From the NCBI GenBank assembly GCA_937926185.1, contig CALEYM010000095.1, positions 1 to 7,087 on the forward strand: a stretch of 7,087 bases of DNA. Reading direction: 5' to 3'. The position numbers were made by a program, and so were the translations under genes. The stretch is from an uncultured Bacteroidota bacterium. Lineage in GTDB: Bacteria > Bacteroidota > Bacteroidia > Chitinophagales > Saprospiraceae. The notes under the pieces were generated by a model. The model saw only the letters and a program-made list of their open reading frames with translations. It was not told where the DNA came from and did not search any database. The first letter of the stretch is position 1. Every line of letters begins with the position of its first letter. This document shows positions 6,094 to 7,087 of the stretch, piece after piece.

Positions 6094-7087
6094 CTGACGG
6101 GCGTTTTTTCCAGGCGTTTCAGCCGCCAGGTATCCAAAAGCGCCGCGGGCGCGTAGTACAGGATACGGATGACGCGGTGCCACAGGGGCGTTACGCCGTC
6201 TGTCAGACGGCGTAATTCCTGCCTCAACCGAAACCGCTTATGCACCAGCCGGTGCAGGCGCCTGTAAAACCGCGGCGAATAGGTAGCGGGGTACATCATG
6301 GCCAGGTCGTCGGAGTCGGTCCAGTTCTGTTTGTCGCCGAGCAAGTCTTTTACTTTTTCATAAAATTTGGTGCCGGGCAGCGGGTAGCTGACCGATACGC
6401 CAATGTCGTGCGGCAGCAACTCTTCCACGAGCGCAATGGTTTTTTCGATGTCTTCCCGCGTTTCGCCCAGGTAACCGAATTGGAGAAAAAAGCACACTTC
6501 CACGCCTTTTTGTTTCAGCAGGCGCGTGGCTTCGCGGATCTCCTCCACCGCGGTGCCTTTGTCCATGGCGTCGAGTATCTTTTGCGAACCGCTTTCGGCG
6601 CCCACCCACGCCTGGCGCAGCCCGCTGGCGGCCAGCGCGTCGATGGTATCTTCTTTCAGCAACAGATCGACCCGGCTCTGGATTTTATAGGTGAATTTCA
6701 GGTCTTTGGCCTGCACTACGTCGCGAAAATCCTGCGCCCAGCGGGGTTTGAGGCCGAAAATATCGTCGGCCATCCAGAAATGCCGTACGCCGTATCGTTC
6801 GATCAGCATTTCGATCTCGGCTGCCACGCGCTCCGGACCGCGGCTGTTGTAGCGGTTGCCGTAGATCGGTTTGGCGCACCAGTTGCATTTGTACGGGCAG
6901 CCGCGGGTGGTGGCCAGGTTGAGGGAGAAATAGCCGTGATGGCGCATCCAGATGTCGCGGTAGGCGTCCATGTTCACCAGGTCCCAGGCGGGGTCGGGCA
7001 GGCTGTCGAGATCGTGGAGCACCGGGCGGGGTGGATTGCGGATTGCGGATTGTCCCGAGGCCTCGGGACAATCCGCAATCCGCAATC
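6090..7087 (-). CDS. Radical SAM protein, probably of the B12-binding (BchE-like) class, 5' end missing
   Basis: The C-terminal 331 codons of a radical SAM enzyme, numbered from the codon at 7085 (a TTG, not a credible start). The [4Fe-4S] cluster motif is RGCPYKCNWC with Cys63, Cys67 and Cys70 (CxxxCxxC). Further family segments: FWMADDIFG (103-111), VGAESGSQKILDAMDKG (161-177), FGYLGETREDIEKT (203-216), YPLPGTKFYEKV (234-245) and QNWTDSDDLAMM (253-264). These, with DLDSLPDPAWDL (25-36), are typical of proteins that carry a cobalamin-binding domain ahead of the radical SAM domain; that domain would lie outside the window and is inferred. The C-terminus (about 270-331) is basic and ends in a short hydrophobic stretch, LLDTWRLKRLEK. 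Residues 1-17 come from the 54-bp palindrome described separately. The gene overlaps the methyltransferase start by four bases (ATGA). Likely roles include methylation, cyclisation or rearrangement of a small molecule; the substrate cannot be named. Confidence 0.94.
   Translation of the reverse strand, partial: LRIADCPEASGQSAIRNPPRPVLHDLDSLPDPAWDLVNMDAYRDIWMRHHGYFSLNLATTRGCPYKCNWCAKPIYGNRYNSRGPERVAAEIEMLIERYGVRHFWMADDIFGLKPRWAQDFRDVVQAKDLKFTYKIQSRVDLLLKEDTIDALAASGLRQAWVGAESGSQKILDAMDKGTAVEEIREATRLLKQKGVEVCFFLQFGYLGETREDIEKTIALVEELLPHDIGVSVSYPLPGTKFYEKVKDLLGDKQNWTDSDDLAMMYPATYSPRFYRRLHRLVHKRFRLRQELRRLTDGVTPLWHRVIRILYYAPAALLDTWRLKRLEKTPVR
6191..6215. repeat. 25-bp perfect palindrome within the radical SAM coding sequence
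   Basis: The arms TTACGCCGTCTG (6191-6202) and CAGACGGCGTAA (6204-6215) are exact reverse complements around a single T. As RNA this could fold as a 10-bp stem with a 5-base loop. It lies in the 3' part of the radical SAM gene, encoding RRLTDGVT around residue 295, about 100 bases before the methyltransferase start. Twelve-base perfect arms are unlikely by chance in 7 kb. It could be a regulatory hairpin, a small repeat element or a codon-level accident. Confidence 0.75.
7034..7087. repeat. 54-bp perfect palindrome made of GGATTGC-type heptamers, at the window edge
   Basis: The left arm (7034-7060) and right arm (7061-7087) are exact 27-base reverse complements with no spacer, centred on GAGGCCTC. 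The outer part of each arm is a tandem heptamer (GGATTGC, GGATTGC, GGATTGT, starting at 7033); the inner part is TCCCGAGG and its complement. The inverted repeat may continue past the window, since the last base is still paired. It is 18 codons long and stays in the radical SAM reading frame without a stop. Candidate identities are a REP- or MITE-like palindromic element, or a fold-back at a contig end. Confidence 0.85.

Noticed and set aside
6094..6183. Longer start for the methyltransferase
   Set aside because: The extra 30 residues shadow the radical SAM C-terminus; the family N-terminus begins just after the ATG at 6093, which also forms the ATGA junction.

Overview
The window holds five protein-coding genes and no RNA genes, CRISPR array, transposase or integrase. 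The source looks like a fairly GC-rich member of the Bacteroidota. Three things point that way: the wording of the class A penicillin-binding protein around its transpeptidase SxxK motif, a TAnnTTTG-like promoter element ahead of that gene, and start codons without clear Shine-Dalgarno sites. Family-level placement is not secure. Both ends cut through genes, and the right end stops on the last base of a perfect palindrome, so this may be a whole metagenomic contig that broke at a repeat.

Left half, plus strand: positions 1-1985 are the 3' part of a membrane-anchored patatin-like phospholipase, with four or five hydrophobic segments between its catalytic serine and aspartate. After a 104-bp intergenic gap with a candidate promoter comes a complete bifunctional peptidoglycan synthase (2090-4789, class A PBP, GT51 plus transpeptidase). 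It carries an unusual N-terminal cytoplasmic extension of about 80 residues.

Right half, minus strand: a radical SAM gene (6090 to the right edge, 5' end missing) overlaps a class I methyltransferase gene (5296-6093) by an ATGA junction. A small secreted DUF2147 protein (4812-5249) follows 46 bp later. These three are probably one transcription unit, running convergently towards the PBP gene with only 22 bp between stop codons. The radical SAM/methyltransferase pair looks like a small biosynthetic or modification module with an unknown substrate. The PBP, the patatin and DUF2147 all act at or in the cell envelope.

The most notable non-coding signal is a perfect 54-bp palindrome (27-bp arms) built from GGATTGC-type heptamers at 7034-7087. 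It is read in frame through the radical SAM gene, just ahead of the conserved DLDSLP segment. It resembles a palindromic mobile repeat that became an 18-codon protein insert, although an assembly fold-back cannot be excluded from this window. A second, unrelated 25-bp palindrome lies near the 3' end of the same gene. I see no convincing new defence or mobile system.
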